Counted from the stretch's first letter, positions 16,312 to 25,039 are shown. The stretch is 64,000 nucleotides of DNA from Sphingomonas montanisoli (GCF_008274695.1 NZ_VTOU01000003.1:496001-560000); one strand, 5' to 3'. Numbers and translations are program-made. The notes: generated from the sequence alone by a model not told the origin.

Positions 16312-17649
16312 TCAATCTCCCGCCAGTGCCTGCCGCTCCGTCATCCGGCGGGCGGCAGGGATCGAGAGGATGAAGCAGAGCAGCGCCAGCGGCACCGAGA
16401 CCGCGAAGACCGTGGTGAGGCCCGCGCCGACATGCTGCGGCCCGCCGAACACCTTCTCGGTAAACAGGGCGACCGAACTCGGCCCCGCCATCATGCCGAC
16501 CATGTTGATTGCCAGCGTGTAGATGGCGATCGTACGGCTGTGGAAACGACGCGGGGCGACGATCTGCACCAGCGCGATCGCCGGCCCGGTAAACGGGATC
16601 GTCAGGTAGAACAGCGCCAGCCATACCAACAAAGCGTTCAGGGTATCCGCGAACAGGAAGGCGCCCAGCCCCGAAATCCCCGCCAGCGCCAACGCACCGA
16701 TCAGGTAGCGCAGGTGCGCGTCGCGCACCCCGCGCGACACCATCCAGTCGACGAACCATCCGCCCGCGACGAAGCCGACGATGCCGAGCAGCTGGATCGA
16801 CCCGATCGTCAGGCCGACCTTGCTGACATCGACCCCCATCGTGCGCGTCAGATAGGCCGGCAGCCACGCGCCCAGCGCATAGGAGATGATTCCGGCGAAG
16901 GAGATGGCGGTGAAGAAAGGCACGACGAACGCCCAGTTCTGGCCGATCCAGGGAAAGAAGCCCTGATCCACCTGCGCGTGGGTGGAAACGTGCGCGCGGC
17001 GCTTTTCGGGAACGATAAAGATCAGCGGGGCGATGAGCAGACCCGGCAGGCCCACGAGCATGAATACGACCTGCCATGTCGCAAACCCCGAAATTCCGCC
17101 GACATGATCGACCCAGGCAATGATCGGACCGCCGATGAGGAAAGCGATTGCCGATCCGGCAGCTGTTCCCATCGCAAGGATACCAAGCGCGAGGCCGAGC
17201 CTGCGGCGCGGGAACAATTCGCCGACAATAGCATAGGCGGCCGGGGTGAGAGCCGCCTCACCGATCCCCACCGCGAAACGCGCGACCGCCAATTGCCCGA
17301 AGCTGCCCGCGAAACCGCAGGCCGCCGTCGCGAGCGACCAGCCGCCGACGCCGAGAAAGATCACCCAACGGCGCGGAAAGCGATCCGCCGCCCAGCCCAT
17401 CGGCACGCTGAACAGCGCATAGAAGAGGGCGAAGGCGAAACCGAGCAGCAGGCTCATCTGGATGTCATCGAGGCCCAGATCGGCTTTGATCGGATCGACC
17501 ATCAGCGACATGATATTGCGATCGATGTAGGACAGGATCGTCATCATCAGCAGGATGCCAATCGCAATCCAGCTGATCGTCGTGACGATCGGTTCGGGCC
17601 GTCCGCTCTTGTCCGCTTCGTTCAGGTCGGTCGCTGCACCTTCGAGCAC
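16312..17649 (-). CDS. MFS transporter, spinster-like
   Basis: About 445 residues with 12 membrane helices. The start of the core, SYIDRNIMSLMVDPIKADLGLDDIQMSLLLGFAFALFYALFSVPMGWAADRFPRR, is typical of the spinster-like MFS group, members of which carry aromatic acids, lipids or sphingoid compounds. A GTG at 17649 with GGAG upstream is preferred over the TTG at 17661. It is downstream of an NTF2-like and a Coq4-motif gene on the same strand, so a substrate importer for that cassette is a reasonable idea. The family alone does not fix the substrate. Confidence 0.82.
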   Translation of the reverse strand: MLEGAATDLNEADKSGRPEPIVTTISWIAIGILLMMTILSYIDRNIMSLMVDPIKADLGLDDIQMSLLLGFAFALFYALFSVPMGWAADRFPRRWVIFLGVGGWSLATAACGFAGSFGQLAVARFAVGIGEAALTPAAYAIVGELFPRRRLGLALGILAMGTAAGSAIAFLIGGPIIAWVDHVGGISGFATWQVVFMLVGLPGLLIAPLIFIVPEKRRAHVSTHAQVDQGFFPWIGQNWAFVVPFFTAISFAGIISYALGAWLPAYLTRTMGVDVSKVGLTIGSIQLLGIVGFVAGGWFVDWMVSRGVRDAHLRYLIGALALAGISGLGAFLFADTLNALLVWLALFYLTIPFTGPAIALVQIVAPRRFHSRTIAIYTLAINMVGMMAGPSSVALFTEKVFGGPQHVGAGLTTVFAVSVPLALLCFILSIPAARRMTERQALAGD

Positions 17650-17851
17650 GATGATCTCCAATCAGGCCGCACCATCCGGCCGCTTCGCTTGTTAGACGCC
17701 ATTTTCGCACAAGCGAAAACGAAAATGGCCCCGCCGCCCGAAGGCGACGGAGCCTAGCGTCCTCTGGAGAGAGGAACCCGTTACGCGAACAGGATCGCGT
17801 TCCCGGCCTCTCAATGTCGACACCATTTGATCGCGTTCCGGCTATCCGGGG

Positions 17852-18304
17852 TCAGCGCTTGTCGACGCGCGAGCGCTGCAGGTTGGTGAAGCTGATCTTC
17901 CAGCCCTTCTCCGTCTTGCGATAGCGGTCGTGATAATTACCCCAGCCGTGGAGATATTCGAAGCCGACGCCCTTGGCGCCTTCGTTCAGCCACAGCCGAT
18001 CCTCCATCGGCCAGTTGCCGGTCGCTTCGGTCGGCGAGAGGATGTCGATCTCCGGATTATGGCCGTGATGCGCGGTCGTGTAGTCGGCCAGCGCGCGCAG
18101 GCAGTTCTTGCTGAAGGCGTCGGGATCGTGGACCACCGCGCCGCCGGTGTTCGGGCCGGTCGGGTTGCGCATATCGATTTCGCAATCCTCGTCGGCGAAC
18201 ACGCTGCGCAGCAGTTCCAGATCCTTGCTGTCGACCGCGCGCCAGTAACGCGCCTTGAGCGCCTTGATCTCCTCGATCGCCGCCAGCTTTTCGATCAGGT
18301 CCAT
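17852..18304 (-). CDS. NTF2-like / SnoaL-fold protein
   Basis: 150 residues beginning LIEKLAAIEEIKALKARYWRAVDSKDLELLRSVFADEDCEIDMRNP, the common opening of the nuclear-transport-factor-2-like fold used by polyketide cyclases, dehydratases, isomerases and ring-hydroxylating dioxygenase beta subunits. It keeps the small-enzyme pocket layout (W, D, HHGHNPE) but no recognisable catalytic triad. The second ATG (18304) has GGAGAG at the right distance. It sits between the Coq4-motif gene and the MFS gene, one operon. A hydratase or lyase in a degradation pathway is likely; the exact reaction is unknown. Confidence 0.8.
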   Translation of the reverse strand: MDLIEKLAAIEEIKALKARYWRAVDSKDLELLRSVFADEDCEIDMRNPTGPNTGGAVVHDPDAFSKNCLRALADYTTAHHGHNPEIDILSPTEATGNWPMEDRLWLNEGAKGVGFEYLHGWGNYHDRYRKTEKGWKISFTNLQRSRVDKR

Positions 18305-18332
18305 TTGCATCTCTCCGTTGTCGTTTTCTGGT

Positions 18333-19220
18333 TCAGGCCGGGTTTGCGAGGTCGGGCCGCCCGATGCGCGTGAGTTCGTCCAGCGTCGGCTGGCGCTGCT
18401 CGATGAACACCTCGTCATCGTGCCAGCTGTCGATGTCCTCGGCGTTACGCACGCCCAGCATCTCCCGCGCCTCGGGCAGCGGAAGGTGCAAGGCATCCTC
18501 GTAGCGCGCCATGATGATCGAATCCGACGTGAGGCCGATCTTGATGCCCCGCTGCATCAGATCGAGCGTGGTCAGCCAGCTGGTCGGATAATGCAGCCCC
18601 GCGCGCATCACCATGCGGAAGCCGCCAAAGACGTAGAGTTCGGTCAGCTCCTTTGCCAGTTCGGCGCTCATGTGCTGATAGGTGTTCGACATCCGCACGA
18701 AATAGGGGAGCAGCTCGCCCAGCGAGTTGAACCCGCCGCCAGTGATCAGATGCTCGAAATCGTGCGTCAGGCCGAAGCGCTGGAAGATGAATTCGAAATC
18801 GCTGCACGGCAGTTTCACCGCGCGCCCGAAATTGACCTCATAGCCATATTTGACGAGGTAGGAGTGGAAGATGCCGCCAAGCGAATTGGGCGGAAACTTC
18901 GCGAAGTCCTCCTTCGTCATGCTGGGAAGGTGGCGTTCCTCGACCCAAGCCTTGAACTTCGGATTGATCTCCTTTTCGCGATCGATCAGCGCCTGCAGAC
19001 GGGCGGGATCGCGGATCTTCATCAGCTCCTGGCTCAGCCCGAGCGTCGTATCGGGCGGCACTGGCTGATCCTGCCCGTTGCGGCGCAGATAATGGCTGGT
19101 CAGCCAGTCGCGGATCACCGGGCTGTTGAGATATTTCGACGAGCTGATCAGCAGGCTGCTCTCGGTCGTCTGTGGCGTGATGCCTTTGTGGAAATAGGAA
19201 ACGTCGCGATCTTCGAGCAT
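18333..19220 (-). CDS. Coq4-motif protein in a catabolic-type cassette
   Basis: 295 residues with no signal peptide. The diagnostic motif is HDxxHx11E: His153, Asp154, His157 and Glu169, in the segment LTHDFEHLITGGGFNSLGE, which is the metal-binding signature of Coq4 (ubiquinone-biosynthesis) proteins. Recent work assigns Coq4 a decarboxylation/hydroxylation step on the C1 position of the quinone ring. Here the gene is not near ubi genes but next to an NTF2-like protein, an MFS transporter and SDRs, so it may act on a non-quinone aromatic. It starts at ATG 19220, with AGGAGAGG upstream. The two Coq4 sub-families were not compared; the motif is strong, the role inferred. Confidence 0.7.
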   Translation of the reverse strand: MLEDRDVSYFHKGITPQTTESSLLISSSKYLNSPVIRDWLTSHYLRRNGQDQPVPPDTTLGLSQELMKIRDPARLQALIDREKEINPKFKAWVEERHLPSMTKEDFAKFPPNSLGGIFHSYLVKYGYEVNFGRAVKLPCSDFEFIFQRFGLTHDFEHLITGGGFNSLGELLPYFVRMSNTYQHMSAELAKELTELYVFGGFRMVMRAGLHYPTSWLTTLDLMQRGIKIGLTSDSIIMARYEDALHLPLPEAREMLGVRNAEDIDSWHDDEVFIEQRQPTLDELTRIGRPDLANPA

Positions 19221-19315
19221 CTGGCCTCTCCTCATCCAGCCGCACTCATGGCGCGCGCCATGCCGTTCGCCTTATCCCGATTTGCATAGGCCGCGGCCGC
19301 CCGATCTTTGCCCGG

Positions 19316-19377
19316 ACCTGCCAGAATGATGCGAAACCGCCACAGGCTCGGAAAAGGCGCGGGCGTGCTTGGCAGGT
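19316..19377 (+). promoter_or_regulatory. Inverted repeat in the divergent promoter region of the cassette
   Basis: ACCTGCCA (19316-19323) and TGGCAGGT (19370-19377) are perfect inverse complements, 46 bases apart, inside the 203-base region between the Coq4-like gene and the SDR. They could be operator half-sites for the AraC regulator at 20385. Seen directly; the regulator link is inferred. Confidence 0.35.
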
Positions 19378-19422
19378 GGCAAAGTGCGCGAAAGACCTGA
19401 GCAACGTCAGACGGAGAGCGAG

Positions 19423-20277
19423 ATGCAGATCAGCCTGGAGGGCAAGGTTGCCCTGATCACGGGCGGCGGCGCCGGGATCGGCAAGGCCACCGTCGAAGCC
19501 TTCGCCGCAATCGGCGCGCAGCTTGCGATCGCCGAGATCGATGCCGACAAATGCGCGGCCTTGGCGCAGCAATTTCCCGACGCGCTGGTCGAACCGTGCG
19601 ACGTGCGCGATGTCGCCGCGGTCGAAGCCCTGCTGGACAAAGTCGCCGATCGCTTCGGTCGGCTCGACGTGCTGGTCAACAATGTCGGCCATCATCTGAG
19701 CATACGCTGCGACTTCGAGCACTCGACCGAAGATCAGTGGCAGGCGATGTACGACATCAACCTTCGCCAGATGATGATCGTCACCCGCGCCGCCATCCCC
19801 CTGATGAAAGCCGGAGGCCGCGGCGGCAGCATCATCAACGTCTCGTCGGTCGAGGGCTTTCGCGGTTTTCCGTACAATATCGTCTATACGACGTTCAAAC
19901 ATGCCGTGACCGGCTTCACCCGCGGTCTCGCGGTCGAGTTGTCGACCCACGCCATCCGCGTGAACCTGATCGCGCCCGAGACGACCGACAGCGAGCAGGT
20001 GCCGCTCGACAAGATCCTCGCTTCACCCGAGATGCGCGCGCAGGCCGACGGCACGATCCCGCTCGGCCGCTTCGGCACCCCGCAGGATCACGCCAACGCG
20101 GCGGTCTATCTGGCGACCGATCTGTCGAGCTGGGTGACCGGCCATTCGCTGTTCGTCGATGGCGGCGCGATGGCCGCCGGGGTGTTCCAGCGGACGCCCG
20201 ACGGCCAATGGACCAACATGCCGATCGTTTCGGGGCGCTGCACCGCAGGCGTGACCGGTGCGAAGCAGCGATCTTGA
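19423..20277 (+). CDS. Short-chain dehydrogenase/reductase
   Basis: About 284 residues. The Rossmann glycine motif is TGGGAGIGKATVEAF near residue 15, NNVGHH is the structural N-A-G motif variant, and the catalytic Ser (NVSSVEGFRG), Tyr-x-x-x-Lys-like pair is unusual: the sequence reads Y-N-I-V-Y-T-T-F-K, a Tyr-x-x-x-Lys spacing that gives Y-TTF-K. It is an NAD(P)-dependent alcohol/ketone oxidoreductase. The start ATG 19423 has GGAGAGCG upstream. It is divergent from the Coq4-motif gene and upstream of an AraC regulator, so it belongs to the catabolic cassette. Substrate unknown. Confidence 0.88.
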   Translation: MQISLEGKVALITGGGAGIGKATVEAFAAIGAQLAIAEIDADKCAALAQQFPDALVEPCDVRDVAAVEALLDKVADRFGRLDVLVNNVGHHLSIRCDFEHSTEDQWQAMYDINLRQMMIVTRAAIPLMKAGGRGGSIINVSSVEGFRGFPYNIVYTTFKHAVTGFTRGLAVELSTHAIRVNLIAPETTDSEQVPLDKILASPEMRAQADGTIPLGRFGTPQDHANAAVYLATDLSSWVTGHSLFVDGGAMAAGVFQRTPDGQWTNMPIVSGRCTAGVTGAKQRS

Positions 20278-20384
20278 AAAGAGATAGCGGATTTGAACGA
20301 GCGGCCGTTTTTCGCTAAATCACGTGACGCGAACCGTCGACAGAAGCGGCCGCAGCGAGTCGGCGTATTTGAGGACCGGGTTGG

Positions 20385-21239
20385 ATGGCACTGATCGAAG
20401 CAGACATCGAAGTCGAAGGCATGCGGCTGCAATTGCTGCGTGAAAACTTTCCCGCGCCCAGCCATCACCACACCTGCGACACCGATCACACCGTCACCCT
20501 GTTCCTGCCGCCGGTGGGTTTTTCGGGCCAGATCCGCTTCGTCGATCGCAATGACGGGGAATATCGGCCGATCTCGCCGCTCTACTTCCGCGCGGCCGGC
20601 GTGGGGATCCATTCGGTCGGCACCGGTGGCGATGCGCGCTGGGTGCGCCTCAGCTTCAGCCACGATCATTTCGTCGAACTGCTCGATCATGAGGTCGACT
20701 GGACCTGGGCGAAGCTCGAGGCGGGCCTCACCTTGTCGGGTACCCCGGTCGAGCCGCTGATGATGCGGCTGGGCCGCGAGGCGATGGCGCCGGGCCTTGC
20801 CAGCAAGACGCTGATCCACGCTCTCGGCACCGCCGCGATCATCGAAGTCGCCCGTCTGCTCGACGGCAGCGAGGAACAACCGCGCAAGGGGCAGCTCAGC
20901 GCCGGCCAGCTCAATGTCATCCGCGAACGCGCCGCATCGCTCAGCGAACCCGCGCCCAGCCTCGCCGAACTCGCGCGGCTGTGCGGGATGAGCGAGCGCA
21001 ACCTGCTGCGCCTGTTCAAGCAGACTACGGGGGAATCGGTCGCTGCCTTCGTGCGCAACATCCGCTGCGATCGCGCGCGCGAGCTGCTGGCGCAGACCGA
21101 ATTGCCGCTCAAGGAAATCGCCTACCGGCTGGGCTTTGCGAGCCATTCGAGCTTCACGGCCGCCTTCCGTCGCGAAACCGGCATCAACCCCACAGACTTC
21201 CGCCGCGACCACGCCATCCGCCGCGCCCGGACGCACTAA
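20385..21239 (+). CDS. AraC-family transcriptional regulator
   Basis: 284 residues: an N-terminal cupin-like ligand region, then two helix-turn-helix motifs in the C-terminal 100 residues (SLAELARLCGMSERNLLRLFKQTTGESVAAFVRNIRCDRARELLAQTELPLKEIAYRLGFASHSSFTAAFRRETG). This is the standard AraC/XylS DNA-binding tail. It is between the SDR at 19423 and the monooxygenase at 21368, so the cassette genes are likely targets. The ligand could be the substrate of the pathway. Start ATG 20385. Confidence 0.88.
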   Translation: MALIEADIEVEGMRLQLLRENFPAPSHHHTCDTDHTVTLFLPPVGFSGQIRFVDRNDGEYRPISPLYFRAAGVGIHSVGTGGDARWVRLSFSHDHFVELLDHEVDWTWAKLEAGLTLSGTPVEPLMMRLGREAMAPGLASKTLIHALGTAAIIEVARLLDGSEEQPRKGQLSAGQLNVIRERAASLSEPAPSLAELARLCGMSERNLLRLFKQTTGESVAAFVRNIRCDRARELLAQTELPLKEIAYRLGFASHSSFTAAFRRETGINPTDFRRDHAIRRARTH

Positions 21240-21367
21240 AGCGGCCTTCCGTCGCCGCGATGGCGGCGGCACGAAAGCATGGCAGCTTTTCGACAGGTTC
21301 GGCGGCTGCGAACCCGTCCCCTTTGGCTATCCTCCCCGCGAACGCCGATTGAGCGGAGGAGGATGCC

Positions 21368-22528
21368 ATGAAATTCTCGATGATCTTCGAAGCGCAGCTT
21401 TCGAACCCCACGCCCGAGCGCGAACATCAGCTGATCCACGATTGCATCGAACAGTGCGTCGTCGCCGAAGAGGTCGGCTTCGACGGCGTCTGGGCGGTCG
21501 AGCATCATGCGCTCAAGCGCTATTGCCACATGAGCGCGCCCGAGATCTTCCTGACCGCGGTCGCCGCGCGCACCAAGCGGATCCGGATCGGCCACGGCGT
21601 CGTCTGCATGCCCTTCGGCTACAACCATCCGGTGCGCGTTGCCGAGCGCGCGGCGATGCTCGACATCATCTCGAACGGCCGGCTCAATCTCGGCGCGGGC
21701 CGTGGCGGCACCTTGCAGGAGCGCACGCTCTGCCAGGTCGACGAAGAGCTGATGTACGCGCAGGTCGAAGAGGGCCTGAAAATCCAGTCGAACATCTGGC
21801 GCAAGGACAGCTTCGAGTGGGAAAGCGATCTGATCACGATCAAGCCCGCCCCCGGCATGCCCCCGCACGAGATCGTGCCCCGCCCCGTCCAGCTGCCGCA
21901 CCCGCCCTTGTTCATGGCATGCACCAACCCCGAAACGGTGAAGCGTGCGGCCGAATATGGCGTCGGCGCCCTGATCTTCGGCTTCGGTGGCCTCGACAGC
22001 ATCCGCGAACAGAAGGAAATGTATGACGAGGCGGCGAAGACCACCGACGGCAGCCGTTTCGTATCGACCGAGGTCAACCACTACATGTCGGCGCTCTGCC
22101 CGACCGTAGTGATGGACGACGCCGACGAAGCCCGCCGTGTCGGCGCGCGCGGTCAGCGATATTTCGCGGAATCGATCGGCCAGTGGGCGCGTCCCAACCA
22201 GCCGCTGCCCAACGAAGATACCGGGGGCGAGGACAATTACGCCTATATGAAGGATCATGTCGCCCGGATCCTCGATCAGGCGAAGCATGATCCGGTACTT
22301 GCCGCGCAAGCGACACTCGCGGTCAAAAGCTTCAACATCGACCACGCCTACGGCAACGCGCAGGACGCGATCGCCTATGTCGAGGAGATGGAGAAAGCCG
22401 GCGTCGACGAGGTGATGTGCCTGATCCAGATGGGCACGATCACCCAGGAACAATGCCTCAACACCATCCGCCAGTGGGGCGAACATGTCATCCCGCACTT
22501 CCGCGCCAAGAAGAAGGTAGCCGCCTGA
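21368..22528 (+). CDS. LLM-class flavin-dependent oxidoreductase (luciferase-like)
   Basis: 386 residues of the bacterial luciferase-like TIM-barrel fold, which uses reduced FMN or F420. It opens MKFSMIFEAQLSNPTPEREHQLIHDCIEQCVVAEEVGFDGVWAVEHHALKRY and contains the family sequence RIRIGHGVVCMPFGYNHPVRVAERAAMLDIISNGRLNLGAGRG. A strong GGAGGAGG lies before ATG 21368. It is followed after one base by an SDR (translational coupling), so a monooxygenase then dehydrogenase sequence on one substrate is plausible. The flavin would need a reductase; the candidate at 1335 is far away. Confidence 0.87.
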   Translation: MKFSMIFEAQLSNPTPEREHQLIHDCIEQCVVAEEVGFDGVWAVEHHALKRYCHMSAPEIFLTAVAARTKRIRIGHGVVCMPFGYNHPVRVAERAAMLDIISNGRLNLGAGRGGTLQERTLCQVDEELMYAQVEEGLKIQSNIWRKDSFEWESDLITIKPAPGMPPHEIVPRPVQLPHPPLFMACTNPETVKRAAEYGVGALIFGFGGLDSIREQKEMYDEAAKTTDGSRFVSTEVNHYMSALCPTVVMDDADEARRVGARGQRYFAESIGQWARPNQPLPNEDTGGEDNYAYMKDHVARILDQAKHDPVLAAQATLAVKSFNIDHAYGNAQDAIAYVEEMEKAGVDEVMCLIQMGTITQEQCLNTIRQWGEHVIPHFRAKKKVAA

Positions 22529-22529
22529 A

Positions 22530-23312
22530 ATGCACGACGCCGTCGACACCATATTGCCCACCGGTCCGCGCCTGGCGGGTCGCAAGATCCTGATCACCGG
22601 CGCGGCCTCGGGCATGGGCCGCGCGATCGCCGAACTGTTCGCGCATGAGGGCGCGGCGACGGCCCTGCTCGACGTGCAGGAAGGCCCGCTGAACGACATC
22701 GCCGGCAGGACCGGCGGCACCGCGATCAAGGTCGATCTGCTCAGCGAAACCGATGTCGTCGCGGCGGTTCATGCTGCCGAAAAGGCGCTCGGCGGGCTCG
22801 ACGGCGTGGTCAACGCCGCCGGCATCCTGCGAACCCTGCCGCTTGCGGATACCAGCCCGGACATCTGGCGCCAGATCCACACGATCAACCTGTTCGCGCC
22901 CTACCTCATCGCCAACACCGCCCTGCCCGCACTGCGGCGCTCGGGCGCGGCGACGATCGTCAACATCGCCTCGATGGGCGGGATCGAGACGCCACCGATG
23001 ATGGCGTCCTACGGCGCGTCCAAGGCGGGGCTGATCGGGCTGACGAAGGGGCAGGCGACCGAATGGTCCCCCGTCATCCGCGCCAACGCGATCTGCCCCG
23101 GCTCGATCAAGACGGCGATGACCGACGCGATCCCCGGCTACAATACCCCGGAGCAGATCGAGCGCCGCCGCGTCACGATCGGCATGGAGCGCCAGGGCAC
23201 ATCGCTCGAAATCGCCTATCTCGCGCTTTTCCTGACCAGCAGGGAATCGGGTTTTGTGAATGGCTCGATCTACGAGATCAACGGCGGCCGGACGTACGCG
23301 GGGAAAGCGTAG
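22530..23312 (+). CDS. Second short-chain dehydrogenase/reductase
   Basis: 260 residues with TGAASGMGRAIAELFAHEG (NAD(P) motif) and NAAGIL, then the catalytic Ser (NIASMGGIE) and YGASKAGLIGL (Tyr-x-x-x-Lys). A full, classical SDR. It starts one base after the LLM gene, in the same operon. Its probable role is to oxidise an alcohol or reduce a carbonyl formed by the neighbouring oxygenase. It ends at the repeat element that fills the convergent gap to the HNH gene. Confidence 0.88.
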   Translation: MHDAVDTILPTGPRLAGRKILITGAASGMGRAIAELFAHEGAATALLDVQEGPLNDIAGRTGGTAIKVDLLSETDVVAAVHAAEKALGGLDGVVNAAGILRTLPLADTSPDIWRQIHTINLFAPYLIANTALPALRRSGAATIVNIASMGGIETPPMMASYGASKAGLIGLTKGQATEWSPVIRANAICPGSIKTAMTDAIPGYNTPEQIERRRVTIGMERQGTSLEIAYLALFLTSRESGFVNGSIYEINGGRTYAGKA

Positions 23313-23317
23313 GATAC

Positions 23318-23443
23318 ATCCTCCCCCGCCAGGGGGAGGTGTCAGCGCAAGCTGACGGAGGGGGAGGGCGACGACTGACGGTAGGTCTCGCATCCTCCCC
23401 CTCCGTCGCCTCCCGGCGCCACCTCCCCCTGGCGGGGGAGGAT
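23318..23443. repeat. Palindromic element type A, copy 1
   Basis: A 126-base GC-rich element with 23-base perfect inverted ends (23318-23340 against 23421-23443), containing CTCCCCC/GGGGGAG runs, and an internal hairpin of GTCAGCGCAAGCTGAC. It exactly fills the gap between two convergent genes (stops at 23312 and 23451), so it also acts as a possible two-way terminator. Related copies are at 40172, 42048 and 63364. Confidence 0.85.
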
Positions 23444-23450
23444 TTAGGAG

Positions 23451-24017
23451 TTACGCCTCCAGTTCGATGTCCCAGTAGAGCCAGTCGCGCCAGCTCTGGT
23501 GGAGATAGTGCGGCGGGAAGCTGCGGCCATGTTCCTGCAACTGCCAGCTCGTCGGGCGGATCGGCTGTTCGTATAGCCGCATCTGCGCCTGCTTGGGCGT
23601 GCGCCCGCCTTTGCGCAGGTTGCACGGCGCGCAGGCGGTGGAGACATTCTCCCACGTCGTTCGCCCGCCCTGCGAGCGCGGGATGACATGATCGAAGGTC
23701 AGATCCGCACCCGATCCGCAATATTGGCAGGTGAAGCGATCGCGCAGGAACAGGTTGAAGCGCGTGAACGCCGGATGTTCGGACTGGCGCACATATTGGC
23801 GCAGCGCGATCACCGACGGCAGCTTCATCGCGAAGGTCGGGCTGTGGACCTCGCGCTCGTAATTGGAGACGATGTCGACGCGTTCCAGGAAGACCGCCTT
23901 GATCGCGGTCTGCCAGGACCAGACGCTCAGCGGATAATAGCTGAGCGGTGTGTAGTCGGCGTTCAGGACGAGCGCCGGACAACTGTCAGGATGACGAATG
24001 AGATCGGGGTGGTACAT
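23451..24017 (-). CDS. HNH endonuclease
   Basis: 188 residues. The HNH core is at about 97-135: CQYCG, DHVIPRSQGG, N and a second pair CAPCNLRKG, so both CxxC zinc knuckles and the HNH catalytic His-Asn pattern are present. Alphaproteobacterial members of this kind (MYHPDLIRHPDSCPALVLNADYTPLSYYPLSVWSWQTAIKAV at the start) are widespread chromosomal single genes, often annotated HNH endonuclease, with no known restriction partner. The start ATG is 24017. A defence or repair role is possible but unproven; no toxin or methylase lies beside it. Confidence 0.85.
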   Translation of the reverse strand: MYHPDLIRHPDSCPALVLNADYTPLSYYPLSVWSWQTAIKAVFLERVDIVSNYEREVHSPTFAMKLPSVIALRQYVRQSEHPAFTRFNLFLRDRFTCQYCGSGADLTFDHVIPRSQGGRTTWENVSTACAPCNLRKGGRTPKQAQMRLYEQPIRPTSWQLQEHGRSFPPHYLHQSWRDWLYWDIELEA

Positions 24018-24121
24018 GAACGAACCAGAGCCTCCCGCACGCGATGGTCGAGCCCCGCCTGCCTGCCCTGACTTCCGTTCGCACACCGGAACGCCAACGC
24101 CTGTCGGCTGCGCCCTGTGAT

Positions 24122-24143
24122 CACCCATTGGCTGCAATTGGTG
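24122..24143 (+). promoter_or_regulatory. Dyad upstream of gluQ
   Basis: CACCCATTG-GCTG-CAATTGGTG at 24122-24143 is an inverted repeat with 8 of 9 matches, in the divergent space between the HNH gene and gluQ. It is a candidate operator. A TTGACT is at 24167 as a possible -35 for gluQ. Confidence 0.3.
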
Positions 24144-24201
24144 ACGGGGGCATGACAGCATTATCATTGACTCCCCGTCAAGAGTCCGCATCGCACAAAT
24201 C

Positions 24202-25032
24202 GTGATTTCCCGATTCGCGCCGAGCCCCACCGGGCGCCTCCATCTGGGCCACGCTTTCTCCGCGCTTGCCGCGCATGATGCCGCGCGCGCTGCGGGCGGG
24301 CGCTTTCTGCTGCGGATCGAGGATATCGATACGACGCGCAGCCGGCCTGAACATGTCGCGGGTATTTTCGACGATCTGGCGTGGTTGGGCCTGACGTGGG
24401 ACGAGCCGCCGCTGTTCCAGTCGCAACGCATGCCGCTCTACGGCAAGGCGCTATCCGATCTGAAGGCGTTGGGCGTCCTCTATCCGTGCTTCTGCACCCG
24501 TGCCGAGATCGCAGCCGAAGTCGCGGCGAGTGGCTTTGCGCCACATGGCCCCGACGGCCCGCTCTACCCGGGCACCTGCCGCGCCCTCACTCCCGACGAT
24601 CGTGCCGCGCGCCTAAGCCGCGACGCGCATAGCTGGCGGCTCGATGTCGACGCCGCGCTCGCGCTGACCGGCCCGCTCGTCTGGCATGAGGGTGATCGCG
24701 CGATCCCCGCCGATCCGCGCATCCACGGCGATGTCGTCCTCGCCCGCAAGGATCTGGGCACCAGCTACCACCTCTCGGTTACGGTCGACGATGCCGCGCA
24801 AGGCATCACCGACGTCGTCCGCGGGGTCGATCTGTTCGATGCCACCCACGTCCACCGGCTGCTGCAGGCGCTCCTGAACCTCCCCACCCCGCTCTATCAC
24901 CACCACCCCCTCCTCACCGCCCCGGATGGCGCGCGCCTCGCCAAGCGCCACGGCGCCCCGAGCCTCGCGTCGATGCGTGCGGAGGGTGTCGATCCGGTCA
25001 CGCTTGTGGCCGATTTGCGGGCGCGACGCTGA
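24202..25032 (+). CDS. gluQ: Glutamyl-Q tRNA(Asp) synthetase
   Basis: 276 residues, resembling a truncated glutamyl-tRNA synthetase lacking the anticodon-binding part. It opens FAPSPTGRLHLGHAFSALAAH (the HIGH motif is HLGHA) and has AKRHGAP as the KMSKS-like loop. The zinc-site cysteines CFC and YPGTC, typical of GluQRS, are present. It attaches glutamate to queuosine-34 of tRNA-Asp. The GTG at 24202 is the start; no good Shine-Dalgarno is seen. Standing alone, it does not neighbour queuosine genes. Confidence 0.93.
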   Translation: MISRFAPSPTGRLHLGHAFSALAAHDAARAAGGRFLLRIEDIDTTRSRPEHVAGIFDDLAWLGLTWDEPPLFQSQRMPLYGKALSDLKALGVLYPCFCTRAEIAAEVAASGFAPHGPDGPLYPGTCRALTPDDRAARLSRDAHSWRLDVDAALALTGPLVWHEGDRAIPADPRIHGDVVLARKDLGTSYHLSVTVDDAAQGITDVVRGVDLFDATHVHRLLQALLNLPTPLYHHHPLLTAPDGARLAKRHGAPSLASMRAEGVDPVTLVADLRARR

Positions 25033-25039
25033 ATTTCCT

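Noticed and set aside
23318-23443. GC-rich repeats as a CRISPR array
   Set aside because: Only single palindromes far apart; no regular spacers and no cas genes.
24167-24181. TTGAC-N5-GTCAA near gluQ as an FNR box
   Set aside because: The spacer is five bases, not four, so it does not fit an FNR site; it is better read as a -35 element.
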